A stretch of DNA of 50,204 bases from Micavibrio sp. UBA7689. Its GTDB lineage: Bacteria > Pseudomonadota > Alphaproteobacteria > Micavibrionales > Micavibrionaceae. The notes beneath the pieces are model-generated. The model was given only the letters and a program-made list of their open reading frames with translations, was not told the origin of the DNA and did no database searches. Made by a program: the position numbers and the translations under genes. The stretch's first letter is position 1, and each line of letters opens with the position of its first letter. Below, one piece after another: positions 8,908 through 17,325 of this stretch. The DNA lies in assembly GCA_002482805.1 (NCBI GenBank), contig DLGR01000019.1, positions 87,013 through 137,216 of the forward strand, in the 5' to 3' direction.

Positions 8908-9576
8908 TTAAAAATCTACGTTTTCGTAGTGTTCGACAGGCGTAAAGCCGGGAATCCTGTCCTCGAGAAGCGCCTTGAAAGACGGTCTCGACTTTACGCG
9001 GGAATACCAATCCCGCGCGGCGTGATGTTCTTCCCACGGCACGTCCCCGATATAATCGATAGAGGACAGATGCGAAGCCGCCGCGATGTCCGCGAGTGTG
9101 AATTTATCACCGGCCAGCCATTTGCGTTTTTCGCAAAGAAAGCCGATGTAATCGAGGTGGTAATGGATATTGGCATGACCGGCGCGAATGGAAGGTCCGT
9201 GCGGCTCGCCTAGTTTCAGGAACCGTTTCATCAGCTTTTCACCGACCAGATTGTCCGTCACCTCGCGGTTGAATTTGATATCGAACCATCCGACAAGGCG
9301 GCGCGTTTCGGCGCGCTGTATGGAATCGGTGCCGAGAAGGTTGTTTTCGGGATACATTTCTTCCAGATATTCGCAAATGACCTGGGAATTGGAGAGGATA
9401 GTGCCGTCGTTTTCGACGAGTACGGGAACGTCCCCTGCAGGGTTCATGGCAAGGAATGCCGTACGGCGTTCCCATATTTTTTCGATCTGCAGATCGAATT
9501 CAAGCTTCTTTTCGGCAAGTGCAAGACGCACTTTCCGCGAAAAAGGATGCAGCCATACGTGATATAGCGTTCTCAT
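8908..9576 (-). CDS. fzlA: Glutathione S-transferase fold protein, FzlA-type
   Basis: A 222-residue GST-fold protein. The N-terminal thioredoxin-like half (LYHVWLHPFSRKVRLALAEK, then NPAGDVPVLVENDG) is joined to a helical C-terminal half (FNREVTDNLVGEKLMKR, RKWLAGDKFTLADIAAASHL) and ends HYENVDF. That ending, the REVTxxLxGEKLMKR segment and DYIGDVPWEEH are what I recall of the alphaproteobacterial FzlA family. FzlA binds FtsZ filaments and is needed for constriction in Caulobacter. Assignment as FzlA is therefore likely but rests on remembered family features; a plain GST is the alternative. It sits between the b561-YceI fusion and the SDR gene. Confidence 0.75.
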   Translation of the reverse strand: MRTLYHVWLHPFSRKVRLALAEKKLEFDLQIEKIWERRTAFLAMNPAGDVPVLVENDGTILSNSQVICEYLEEMYPENNLLGTDSIQRAETRRLVGWFDIKFNREVTDNLVGEKLMKRFLKLGEPHGPSIRAGHANIHYHLDYIGFLCEKRKWLAGDKFTLADIAAASHLSSIDYIGDVPWEEHHAARDWYSRVKSRPSFKALLEDRIPGFTPVEHYENVDF

Positions 9577-9649
9577 TATGCCAAGAAGCTTACCTTAAGG
9601 AAAAGCGGCAGTACAGAGGCATTCTTCAAGGCTTTCTCGGAGATTTTGC

Positions 9650-10885
9650 CTAGAGGTTCTGGGCCGCTTTCAGGTCGATTATGACACGGACGTCGTGGGC
9701 GACCGTGCTTTCATCCTTGTATTGCTCTCCGCCTAGACCATAGGTGGTGCGGTTTATCACAACCTCCGCTTTCATCTGGGCGGTGTTGTTTTCGATATTC
9801 AAGGTGAAGGGAATGACAAGCGGCATGGTTATGCCGCGCAAAGTAAGTTCACCGATTGCGACATAATTGTTCTCTTCCGCCTTTTCAAAAGATTTGGATA
9901 CAAAACGCGCGGTGGGATATTGCGCTATGTCGAACCATTCTGCGCCGACGATGCTTTCATCGCGGCCCTCGTCGCCCGTGGATACATATTGGAGCTGGAC
10001 CGTGATATCAGCCTTGGCAGTGGAAAGGTCTTCAGGATCGAACACAATATCACCAGCGAAACTGCGCAGTTCGCCTGTAAAGGGTGTGTTATACATCTTT
10101 GCTTCGAAGGTCAACTTGCTGACCTCGGGGATGATAGCCCAAGCATGCGGTTGTAAATTGTCCAGATCCGCAGGCGGTGCAGGCACGAAGGGTGCGGATG
10201 TAGGAGCGGAGGAGTTTTCCGCTTTTTGTGCGGTTTGTTCCTGCTGCACTTGGGGGACAAAGATTTCGCGCAAAATAACCGAACCCGAGAGCGTGTAGGA
10301 AAGCCCCAGCACGATCACGATTAAGCCCACAAATCCCAAACCGGCTTTCGAATAGGCCATGCGCTGGAGGGTTTCATCTTTGTCGATCACATGGTGTTTG
10401 AGCGCGCCTGCGGCATGCAACGCCAAAACGAAAAGAAGCGTATAGGCCAGAATCTCGTGCGCTTGTCCGAAGAAGCCCGCGAGATTTTCATCCTTGCCCA
10501 TCAGGGCAGGCATTTGCACGCCGAAAAACGGAATGGGGAATTCACCCGCCGAGGACATCAGCCAGCCCGAAAGCGGCATGCAGATGATGCAGACATACAG
10601 CCAGAAATGCGCGGCGGATGCCAGAACGGTTTCCCAATGTTCATGGGATTCCAGATGCTCGGGCGGCGGAGAAACGAACCGCCAGACGATGCGGCCGATG
10701 CCCAAAAAGAAGACCAGAAGACCGAAGGATTTGTGCAGGGCATAGATTTCGAATTTCAGAGGTGAATTCTCCATCGCGCCCATACCTAACCCCACAGGCA
10801 AAAGCCCGATAATCAGAACGGCGATGCTCCAGTGGAATAAACGTGCAATCAGCCCGTATTCTTCTTCGGTGTTGGAAATCTCCAT
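9650..10885 (-). CDS. Cytochrome b561 - YceI domain fusion protein
   Basis: A 411-residue fusion of two modules. The N-terminal half (about 10-170) is a four-helix cytochrome b561 domain with candidate haem ligands His18 (LFHWSIAV), His51 (YALHKSFG), His143 and His157. A further hydrophobic helix (about 183-205) and a Pro/Ala/Gln-rich linker (212-245) lead to a YceI-like lipocalin-type domain (about 247-411; AWAIIPEVSKLTFEAKMYN, AEWFDIAQYPTARFVSKSF, GELTLRGITMPL). YceI domains bind polyisoprenoids, so the fusion may link membrane electron transfer to a periplasmic isoprenoid quinone or similar lipid; that is inference. It follows a small membrane gene by nine bases. Confidence 0.88.
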   Translation of the reverse strand: MEISNTEEEYGLIARLFHWSIAVLIIGLLPVGLGMGAMENSPLKFEIYALHKSFGLLVFFLGIGRIVWRFVSPPPEHLESHEHWETVLASAAHFWLYVCIICMPLSGWLMSSAGEFPIPFFGVQMPALMGKDENLAGFFGQAHEILAYTLLFVLALHAAGALKHHVIDKDETLQRMAYSKAGLGFVGLIVIVLGLSYTLSGSVILREIFVPQVQQEQTAQKAENSSAPTSAPFVPAPPADLDNLQPHAWAIIPEVSKLTFEAKMYNTPFTGELRSFAGDIVFDPEDLSTAKADITVQLQYVSTGDEGRDESIVGAEWFDIAQYPTARFVSKSFEKAEENNYVAIGELTLRGITMPLVIPFTLNIENNTAQMKAEVVINRTTYGLGGEQYKDESTVAHDVRVIIDLKAAQNL

Positions 10886-10894
10886 GGGGCCCTC

Positions 10895-11104
10895 CTAAGG
10901 CGTGATAACGGAACTTTGATACATGAATACACCCGCCCAGGCGCCGAGGCCGGCCACGATCCAGCAGAACAGGCCATACGTCCAGCGCAAGGATTTGTTT
11001 TTCACCAATTCATGCGCTGGATAATGCTGCAGGAATATATTGATGATGAACAATCCTGCGGCGAACCCGAGAAGAAAACCCAATGCTCCGCATGCGTAAA
11101 CCAT
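10895..11104 (-). CDS. Small two-helix membrane protein (69 aa)
   Basis: I do not recognise a family. The 69-residue product has two hydrophobic helices (about 3-25 and 44-64) joined by a short basic and polar loop (HYPAHELVKNKSLRW). It is packed tightly between rsmD (8-base gap) and the b561-YceI fusion (9-base gap), so it is almost certainly translated as part of that operon. It could be an accessory subunit of the cytochrome fusion, but nothing in the sequence shows this directly. Confidence 0.65.
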   Translation of the reverse strand: MVYACGALGFLLGFAAGLFIINIFLQHYPAHELVKNKSLRWTYGLFCWIVAGLGAWAGVFMYQSSVITP

Positions 11105-11112
11105 GGTTTAGA

Positions 11113-11664
11113 CTACCCCGCTCTTTTCAGGAGGGCAATCCGCGTATCGCCGTAGTCCCGCTCCATCAGGGTTTCAAAGCCTTTCTGTGGTTCGGCAAAG
11201 CCTTTTTCCGTCTCGATAAGGATATGGGCGTCATCGCTAAGCCAGTTTTTTTCGCAAAGCGCGATCAGTGAAAGCGTGATCAATCCGTGCCGATAAGGGG
11301 GGTCCAAAAACGCGAGTGTCGCCGGTGAAACGGTTTCTGGTTTGGGCGGCGGTGTGACCGCATCCTTTAAAAGAAACAATGTGGGCGCGGGGATTTTGAG
11401 TGCAGCAAAATTTTCTTTGCATAAATCGAGCGAGGCTTTGCTTTTGTCGATAAAAGTGCAGGACGCTCCGCCCCATGACAAAGCTTCGAGCCCCAGCGCG
11501 CCCGTGCCGCAAAAAACATCAAGTACATGTGCGCCATCGACAAGCCCGCGCGCGTTTAAAATGTTGAAAATGGCTTGTCGGACCTTGTCGGACGTAGGGC
11601 GCACATCGCGGCCCGTGGGCGCTTTGAGCAGTCTGCCGCCATATACCCCGCCCGTAATCCGCAT
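11113..11664 (-). CDS. rsmD: 16S rRNA (guanine-966-N2)-methyltransferase RsmD
   Basis: A 183-residue SAM-dependent methyltransferase that modifies G966 of 16S rRNA during 30S assembly. It opens with MRITGGVYGGRLLKAP and PTSDKVRQAIFNIL, both typical of RsmD. The SAM motif I is VLDVFCGTGALGLEAL (residues 47-62) and the N2-methylation motif DPPY is at 121-124. It begins immediately after the rluB stop codon, with no gap, a common arrangement. Confidence 0.95.
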   Translation of the reverse strand: MRITGGVYGGRLLKAPTGRDVRPTSDKVRQAIFNILNARGLVDGAHVLDVFCGTGALGLEALSWGGASCTFIDKSKASLDLCKENFAALKIPAPTLFLLKDAVTPPPKPETVSPATLAFLDPPYRHGLITLSLIALCEKNWLSDDAHILIETEKGFAEPQKGFETLMERDYGDTRIALLKRAG

Positions 11665-12417
11665 CTATAATTTTCTGCCTTTGAAAAAGCCCGAAAGCTG
11701 TTCTTTGAGCATCTGCGGCTTTACTTCGAGCACAGAACCCTTTGGCAGATTGCCCAGATGGAAAGGTCCGTAGGATGTGCGGATCAAACGGTTGGTGGCC
11801 AGTTCCAGATATTCCATGACATTCCGCACCTCGCGGTTTTTGCCTTCGAAAATCGTGACATTGATCCACACATTGCTGCCCTGACGCGATTCAAACGTCG
11901 CCTCGATCGGTCCATATTTTACACCGCGGAAAGTCAGGCCCTCTTTGAGTTTATCTAGTTGTTCCTGCGTCACGCGGCCAAAAGCCCGCACACGGTATTT
12001 ACGTTGCAAGCCCGTGGCGGGAAGTTCGAGATAACGCGAAAGCTCGCCGTCATTGGTGAGCAACAAAAGCCCTTCGGTGGTCAAATCCAGACGCCCCACG
12101 GACACCACGCGCGGCAGACCTTTGGGCAGCGCATCGAAAATGGTTTTGCGGCCCTTTTCATCTTTGGCAGTGGTTACCAGATCGCCGGGCTTGTGATAGA
12201 GGAACAGGCGGGTTTTTTCCGCGCCCTGCAGCGCCTTGCCGTCCACCACAACCTTGTCGTCGGGTCCGACTACGCAGGCAGGGGTTTTAAGCTTCTTGCC
12301 GTTGACGGACACGCGTCCTTCTTCGATCCAACGCTCGGCATCGCGGCGCGAGCAAAGCCCTGCCCTCGCCATCACCTTGGCGATGCGTTCCCCTTTGCTT
12401 TCGTCGTCTTTTTCCAT
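11665..12417 (-). CDS. rluB: RluB/RsuA-family rRNA pseudouridine synthase
   Basis: A 250-residue pseudouridine synthase. An N-terminal S4 RNA-binding domain (ERIAKVMARAGLCSRRDAERWI, about 10-31, continuing to about 60) is followed by the catalytic domain with Asp111 in VGRLDLTTEGLLLLTND. The RsuA/RluB/RluE/RluF branch is clear; RluB (23S U2605) is the best guess in alphaproteobacteria. The open frame continues upstream to 12654 through the start of tadA, but ATG at 12417 matches the family start and gives head-to-head genes with only 12 bases between the start codons. Confidence 0.9.
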   Translation of the reverse strand: MEKDDESKGERIAKVMARAGLCSRRDAERWIEEGRVSVNGKKLKTPACVVGPDDKVVVDGKALQGAEKTRLFLYHKPGDLVTTAKDEKGRKTIFDALPKGLPRVVSVGRLDLTTEGLLLLTNDGELSRYLELPATGLQRKYRVRAFGRVTQEQLDKLKEGLTFRGVKYGPIEATFESRQGSNVWINVTIFEGKNREVRNVMEYLELATNRLIRTSYGPFHLGNLPKGSVLEVKPQMLKEQLSGFFKGRKL

Positions 12418-12429
12418 TATTGAAATCCT

Positions 12430-12882
12430 ATGTCCGACCAAGACCATATCTTTATGCAGGCCGCCATGGAAGAGGCGAAAAAGGCCGGCGCCAATGGCGA
12501 AGTGCCGATCGGCGCGGTATTGGTGGCGGACGGACAGATTGTTGCGCGTTCGGGCAATGCCACGATCCTGAATTCCGACCCTACCGCCCACGCTGAAATT
12601 AACGTGATACGTGCCAGATGTAAGGAAGTGGGCACCCAGCGTATTCCAGACCACGATCTTTACGTGACGCTGGAGCCCTGCGCCATGTGCGCGGCGGCGA
12701 TTGCGTTTGCGCGCATACGCCGTTTGGTATTCGCAGCCTCTGACCCCAAAGGCGGCGGCGTTTTACACGGCGGAAAATTCTTCGAACAGCCGACCTGCCA
12801 TCATAAAGTAGACGTCGCGCACGGCAATCTGTCTGAGGAAAGCGGTGCCATCCTCAAAGAATTTTTTGCAGCAAAAAGGTAA
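12430..12882 (+). CDS. tadA: tRNA-specific adenosine deaminase TadA
   Basis: A 150-residue zinc deaminase that converts the wobble adenosine-34 of tRNA-Arg(ACG) to inosine. The zinc and catalytic residues are visible: His54 and Glu56 in PTAHAEINV, and Cys84/Cys87 in LEPCAMC. Length and order match bacterial TadA. Its start lies 12 bases from that of rluB on the other strand, so its promoter must lie inside rluB. It converges on purD with no intergenic base. Confidence 0.95.
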   Translation: MSDQDHIFMQAAMEEAKKAGANGEVPIGAVLVADGQIVARSGNATILNSDPTAHAEINVIRARCKEVGTQRIPDHDLYVTLEPCAMCAAAIAFARIRRLVFAASDPKGGGVLHGGKFFEQPTCHHKVDVAHGNLSEESGAILKEFFAAKR

Positions 12883-14178
12883 TTATGCGGCTTTCGCTTT
12901 TTCAGCTTTAACGGCGCGCCATCCGATATCGCGGCGGCAAAAACCGTCTTTCCATTCAATTTTGTCGACAGCATCATAAGCCAGTTTTTGTGCTTGTGTG
13001 ACCGTAGGAGCTGACGCCGTTACGGTCAGCACACGTCCGCCGTTGGCGACGATTTGACCGCTGTCATTTTGTGCCGTACCCGCATGGAAAACCTTAACGC
13101 CCTGCAGGTTATCCGCCGCATCCAGCCCGTTGATGGTGGTGCCTTTGGCGTAAGACGCAGGATAGCCTTTTGCAGCCATCACTACCGCCAGAGCGATGTT
13201 TGGCGAGAACTGCAGGGGCGGCAGTTTGCCGAGCGTTTTGGACGCACAAGCATCCAGAACTTCGAGCAGATCGTTTTGGAGGCGCAGCAGCATCGGCTGG
13301 GTTTCGGGATCACCGAAACGCGCGTTGTATTCAATCAAATAAGGATCGCCCTTGACCACCATGATCCCAGCGAACAGCACGCCGGAGAAAGCATTGCCGT
13401 CAGATTCCATTCCACGCACGGTGGGCAGAACGATACGTTGCATGATTTTTTGCTGCAAATCGTTGCTCATCATATGGGCGGGGGAATAGGCACCCATGCC
13501 TCCCGTATTGGGACCGACATCGCCATCGCCCACGCGCTTGTGGTCTTGCGCCGATGTAAACGGCACTACGGTTTTCCCATCAGTCAGGGCAAAGAAGCTA
13601 AGTTCCTCGCCGTCCAGATATTCTTCAACCACGATCTCCGCACCCGCCGCACCGAACGCGTTGCCGGACAGCATGTCTTTTGCCGCAGAGATCGCTTCAT
13701 CGACACTTTGCGCGATGATAACGCCTTTACCCGCAGCCAATCCATCGGCCTTCACGACAATCGGCGCGCCCGTTTTGCGGATGAATTCTTCGGCTTTTTT
13801 CACTTCGGTGAAACGGCCATAACCTGCGGTCGGGATATCATATTTGCTGCACAAATCTTTGGTGAAGCCTTTGGAGCCTTCCAATTGCGCGGCAGCCTTG
13901 GAAGGACCGAAAACGCGAATGCCGACCTTGTTCATTTCATCGGTTATGCCGGCGACCAAAGGGGGCTCTCCGCCCACAACAACCAAATCAATCGATTTGT
14001 CTTTGGCGAATTTTGTAAGACCCGCAATGTCCAGAATTTCTATAGGCACGCATTCGGCCACCGAAGCTATGCCGGGGTTGCCGGGCGCGCAGTAAAGCGC
14101 ATCGCATTTATCACTGGCGGCCAGACGCCAAGCCAGCGCATGTTCCCGTCCGCCCGATCCGATCAATAAAACTCTCAT
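12883..14178 (-). CDS. purD: Phosphoribosylamine-glycine ligase
   Basis: A 431-residue ATP-grasp enzyme that joins glycine to 5-phosphoribosylamine in the second step of purine synthesis. The start MRVLLIGSGGREHALAW is diagnostic. ATP-grasp signatures follow: PIVVKADGLAAGKGVIIA, VVEEYLDGEELSFF, GPNTGGMGAYSP and EYNARFGDPETQP. Length is normal. An AAAGG sequence sits just before the ATG, and the gene follows putA by 15 bases on the same strand, so some co-transcription is likely. Confidence 0.96.
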   Translation of the reverse strand: MRVLLIGSGGREHALAWRLAASDKCDALYCAPGNPGIASVAECVPIEILDIAGLTKFAKDKSIDLVVVGGEPPLVAGITDEMNKVGIRVFGPSKAAAQLEGSKGFTKDLCSKYDIPTAGYGRFTEVKKAEEFIRKTGAPIVVKADGLAAGKGVIIAQSVDEAISAAKDMLSGNAFGAAGAEIVVEEYLDGEELSFFALTDGKTVVPFTSAQDHKRVGDGDVGPNTGGMGAYSPAHMMSNDLQQKIMQRIVLPTVRGMESDGNAFSGVLFAGIMVVKGDPYLIEYNARFGDPETQPMLLRLQNDLLEVLDACASKTLGKLPPLQFSPNIALAVVMAAKGYPASYAKGTTINGLDAADNLQGVKVFHAGTAQNDSGQIVANGGRVLTVTASAPTVTQAQKLAYDAVDKIEWKDGFCRRDIGWRAVKAEKAKAA

Positions 14179-14193
14179 GACGCCTTTATGCCC

Positions 14194-17100
14194 CTATTCT
14201 TCCAGCATGACAAGCGAGGCGTTTCCGCCCGCCGCCGTGGTGTTGACGGATACGGTTTTTTCGGTAGCAAACCTATGCAGATAATGCGGCCCGCCCGCCT
14301 TGGGGCCTGTTCCCGAAAGCCCCTGTCCGCCGAAGGGCTGAACGCCGACCACGGCACCGATAATGCTGCGATTGATGTAGATGTTACCTGCGCAAACATC
14401 GTTAGTCGCTTTTACGGCAACGCTATCAATCCGTGTGTGGATACCGAAGGTCAGGCCGAATTTGGAATCGTTGATTTCCTTGACCACGGACGGCAATTGC
14501 CCCGCCTTGAAGCGGATGACATGGAGGGCAGGCCCGAAGATTTCCTCGGGAATTTCCGAAAGGCTTCTGATCTCGTACGCCATGGGCGCAAAATAATAGC
14601 CTTGATGGCGCAACTCGTCCGACAAAGGGGCTTGGGCTATAAACTTGCCGATCCCTTCCAGCCGTTTTTTGTGCTGCTGGAGTTTTATCAAGGCTTCCTC
14701 GTCGATCAAGGGACCGATATCGGTGGCATAGAAACGCGGATTGCCGACTTTCAATTCGGCCATGGCCCCTTGCAGCATTTTAATGGTCTTATCGGCCACA
14801 TCCTCCTGCACGAACAACACACGGCAAGCCGAGCATCTCTGGCCCGTAGAGCCAAATGCGGACAAAAGCGTATCGTCCACTACCTGTTCGGCCAGTGCCG
14901 AGGAATCCATGACAATGGCATTCTGTCCGCCCGTTTCGGCAATAAGTGGAACGATAGCGCTTTCTTTAGCCGCGAGCGTGCGATTTATCGCCCAAGCGGC
15001 TTTGGTCGAACCCGTAAAAGCTACGCCTGCTACTTCCTTGTGTGCAGTCAATATCTCCCCGATCCGCCCGTCGCCGATAATGAGGTGAAGGACATTTTCA
15101 GGCACGCCCGCCTTGTGCATCAACTGCACGGCGGCCAGCGCGGCAAAAGGGGTCTGTTCAGCGGGTTTGGCCAGAACGGTATTACCCGCCATAAGGGCCG
15201 CAACCACTTGCCCCGTGAAAATAGCCAGTGGAAAGTTCCAAGGGGAAATACAGACAAAGGCTCCTCTACCCTGCAGCAAAATTTTATTTCTTTCACCTGT
15301 ATAAGAGCGCAGATTTCCGCCATTTTCATCGAAATCCTTGGCGCCAATCGCAGCATAATAGCGACAGAAATCGACAGCTTCCCGCACCTCTGCCAACGCG
15401 TCCTGCAGTGTTTTGCCTGCCTCGTGAATACAAAGCCCCATCAAAAGCGCGGTATTTTTTTCAAACAAGAAGGCAATGTTATTCAGGATGTCCGCGCGTT
15501 CTTTGGCGGATGTAGCGTTCCACGTAGCAAAGGATTTACAGGCGGCGGTAAAGGCCACATCGACCACGGCCTGATTGGCCTCATAAACAGTGCCTATCCG
15601 TTCGGTTCTATCGGAAGGATTATGCGTTTCGATATGGCCTCCGGTTTTTTCAAAACGCCCGTTGACCAGCGAAGCACAAATCACTTCTCGGCGATCAAAA
15701 GCCTTTTGAATATCCCGCTGTATGGTTTGCAGGGTTTGGCCATCATCCAGATCAAGCCCTTCCGAATTCAGACGATCACCGAACAAATGGCGTGGTAAGG
15801 GGATTTGCGGGTGTGGATTGAGCCCTTTGGCCAAAGCGACTTCAACGGGATCAACCGCTAATTGCTGCGGCGCAATATCAATATCGAATACCTTGTTTAC
15901 GAACGACGAATTTGCCCCGTTTTCAAGGAGACGACGTACCAGATAGGGTAACAAATCTCTGTGCACACCAACTGGCGCATAAATCCGTACAGGCAGTTTT
16001 TCTTCTTTTAAAACAATGTCATAAAGAGCATCACCCATACCGAACAGGCGTTGAAATTCGAACCCTGTCTTATTTCCCGCCAGTGCAGCAATAGCCTGCA
16101 CGGTATAAGCATTGTGGGTGCCGAACATCGGATAAATTACATCTCGTGCCTGCAGCAATTTCTTCGCGCAGGCAAGATACGACAAATCGGTATGTACCTT
16201 GCGGGTGAAAACGGGATAATCCGCCAGCCCCTTGATTTGCGCACGTTTGATTTCAGAATCCCAATAAGCCCCCTTCACCAACCGTATCTGAATTTTGCGG
16301 TTTGCGACCTTCGCCATGGTAACTAGCCCGTCTATCAGCGGCATGCAGCGCTTGCCATAGGCTTGAATGACGATACCGAACCCGTCCCATCCTGTCAGGG
16401 TTACGTCTTCTACTATGTTGCGCATGATCTTGAGCGAGGTTTCCAGCCTGTCCACTTCCTCGGCATCTACCGTCAGGTTGATATTGAGGTTGGCGGCCTT
16501 GCGGCAAAGGATGGTCAATTTGTGCGTAAGCGCGGGAACACAGAATTCTTCTTGCGCCATGGAATAGCGGGGATAAAGGGCGGAGAGCTTGACCGAGATA
16601 CCCGGGTTCTTCCCTTCCTTCCTGTGATGACTCTGGCCGATTTCCTCGATGGCATCCGCATAGGCGGCAAAATATGTTTCGGCATCTTCCATGGTGCGGG
16701 CGCCCTCGCCCAGCATGTCGAAGGAAAACAGATAGCCTTTTTCGGCCTGCAATTTTGCTGCGTTATCGAGAGCGTCTTCGATGGTCTGGCCGAGCACGAA
16801 CTGGCCACCCAGAATCTTCATCCCCTCGCCCAGCGCCGCTCGAATGACGGGCTCCCCCAGTCTTGCCAGTGGCCCGTCCAGCGTGGATTTGGTGGCGGTA
16901 AGCCCCAGAGCTGCGGCTTTGAGAACCCAATCGTCCGCGCCCTTTTTATCCTTGGTCCACTGGGTGCGGGCGATCTTGTCATGAATCAGGGCGTTGGCCG
17001 TCGCGGAATCGGGGATGCGCAGCAAAGCTTCTGCCAGCGTCATCAGGGCAATGCCTTCTTGGGTGGAAAGACTATAAGTTTGGAAAAAATTCTCGATGCT

Positions 17101-17286
17101 GCCGGGCTTGCGTTTGGCGCCACGCATCTTGGTTATGGTTGCGGCGGTCTTGGCGGATATTTCCTGCGACAAGGCCCCGTTCCAATCCAGCGCGGCGATC
17201 AAATCTTCGACGCATTCCTTTTCAGGGCGCATCAAATAGGCGGAAAGATTTTGGAAAAGTTCGGGCATCCTGTCCTTCGTATCCAT
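14194..17286 (-). CDS. putA: Bifunctional proline dehydrogenase / glutamate-semialdehyde dehydrogenase
   Basis: A 1030-residue enzyme that oxidises proline to glutamate in two steps, channelling the intermediate. The FAD-dependent proline dehydrogenase barrel occupies about residues 130-460 (GISVKLSALYPRYS, MRNIVEDVTLTGWDGFGIVIQAY, RLVKGAYWDSEIK, FGTHNAYTV). The aldehyde dehydrogenase domain covers about 520-1010, with Glu784 in IAETGGQNA and the nucleophile Cys818 in GSTGQRCSACR; their spacing of 34 is normal. The N-terminus has no ribbon-helix-helix DNA-binding domain, so this PutA should not repress its own gene. It is divergent from xseA. Very long antisense frames cross this gene; I regard them as shadows. 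Confidence 0.95.
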   Translation of the reverse strand: MDTKDRMPELFQNLSAYLMRPEKECVEDLIAALDWNGALSQEISAKTAATITKMRGAKRKPGSIENFFQTYSLSTQEGIALMTLAEALLRIPDSATANALIHDKIARTQWTKDKKGADDWVLKAAALGLTATKSTLDGPLARLGEPVIRAALGEGMKILGGQFVLGQTIEDALDNAAKLQAEKGYLFSFDMLGEGARTMEDAETYFAAYADAIEEIGQSHHRKEGKNPGISVKLSALYPRYSMAQEEFCVPALTHKLTILCRKAANLNINLTVDAEEVDRLETSLKIMRNIVEDVTLTGWDGFGIVIQAYGKRCMPLIDGLVTMAKVANRKIQIRLVKGAYWDSEIKRAQIKGLADYPVFTRKVHTDLSYLACAKKLLQARDVIYPMFGTHNAYTVQAIAALAGNKTGFEFQRLFGMGDALYDIVLKEEKLPVRIYAPVGVHRDLLPYLVRRLLENGANSSFVNKVFDIDIAPQQLAVDPVEVALAKGLNPHPQIPLPRHLFGDRLNSEGLDLDDGQTLQTIQRDIQKAFDRREVICASLVNGRFEKTGGHIETHNPSDRTERIGTVYEANQAVVDVAFTAACKSFATWNATSAKERADILNNIAFLFEKNTALLMGLCIHEAGKTLQDALAEVREAVDFCRYYAAIGAKDFDENGGNLRSYTGERNKILLQGRGAFVCISPWNFPLAIFTGQVVAALMAGNTVLAKPAEQTPFAALAAVQLMHKAGVPENVLHLIIGDGRIGEILTAHKEVAGVAFTGSTKAAWAINRTLAAKESAIVPLIAETGGQNAIVMDSSALAEQVVDDTLLSAFGSTGQRCSACRVLFVQEDVADKTIKMLQGAMAELKVGNPRFYATDIGPLIDEEALIKLQQHKKRLEGIGKFIAQAPLSDELRHQGYYFAPMAYEIRSLSEIPEEIFGPALHVIRFKAGQLPSVVKEINDSKFGLTFGIHTRIDSVAVKATNDVCAGNIYINRSIIGAVVGVQPFGGQGLSGTGPKAGGPHYLHRFATEKTVSVNTTAAGGNASLVMLEE

Positions 17287-17288
17287 TC

Positions 17289-17315
17289 TTGAGCTTTATA
17301 TACCCACTCTATACT
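17289..17315 (+). promoter_or_regulatory. Weak candidate promoter for xseA
   Basis: TTGAGC (17289-17294) and TATACT (17310-17315) lie just before the xseA ATG at 17326, in the 39-base putA/xseA divergent gap. The spacer is only 15 bases, so the -10 element is more convincing than the pair. Confidence 0.3.
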
Positions 17316-17325
17316 ATCGGCCATC

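Noticed and set aside
13054..14169. Plus-strand frame of 371 codons antisense to purD
   Set aside because: It covers purD, which is certain. The product is His/Arg/Phe-rich with no recognisable domain.
14188..15798. Plus-strand frame of 536 codons antisense to putA
   Set aside because: The opposite strand encodes a full, motif-bearing PutA. The antisense product has no family motifs and no plausible start signal; long antisense frames are common opposite genes with this codon bias.
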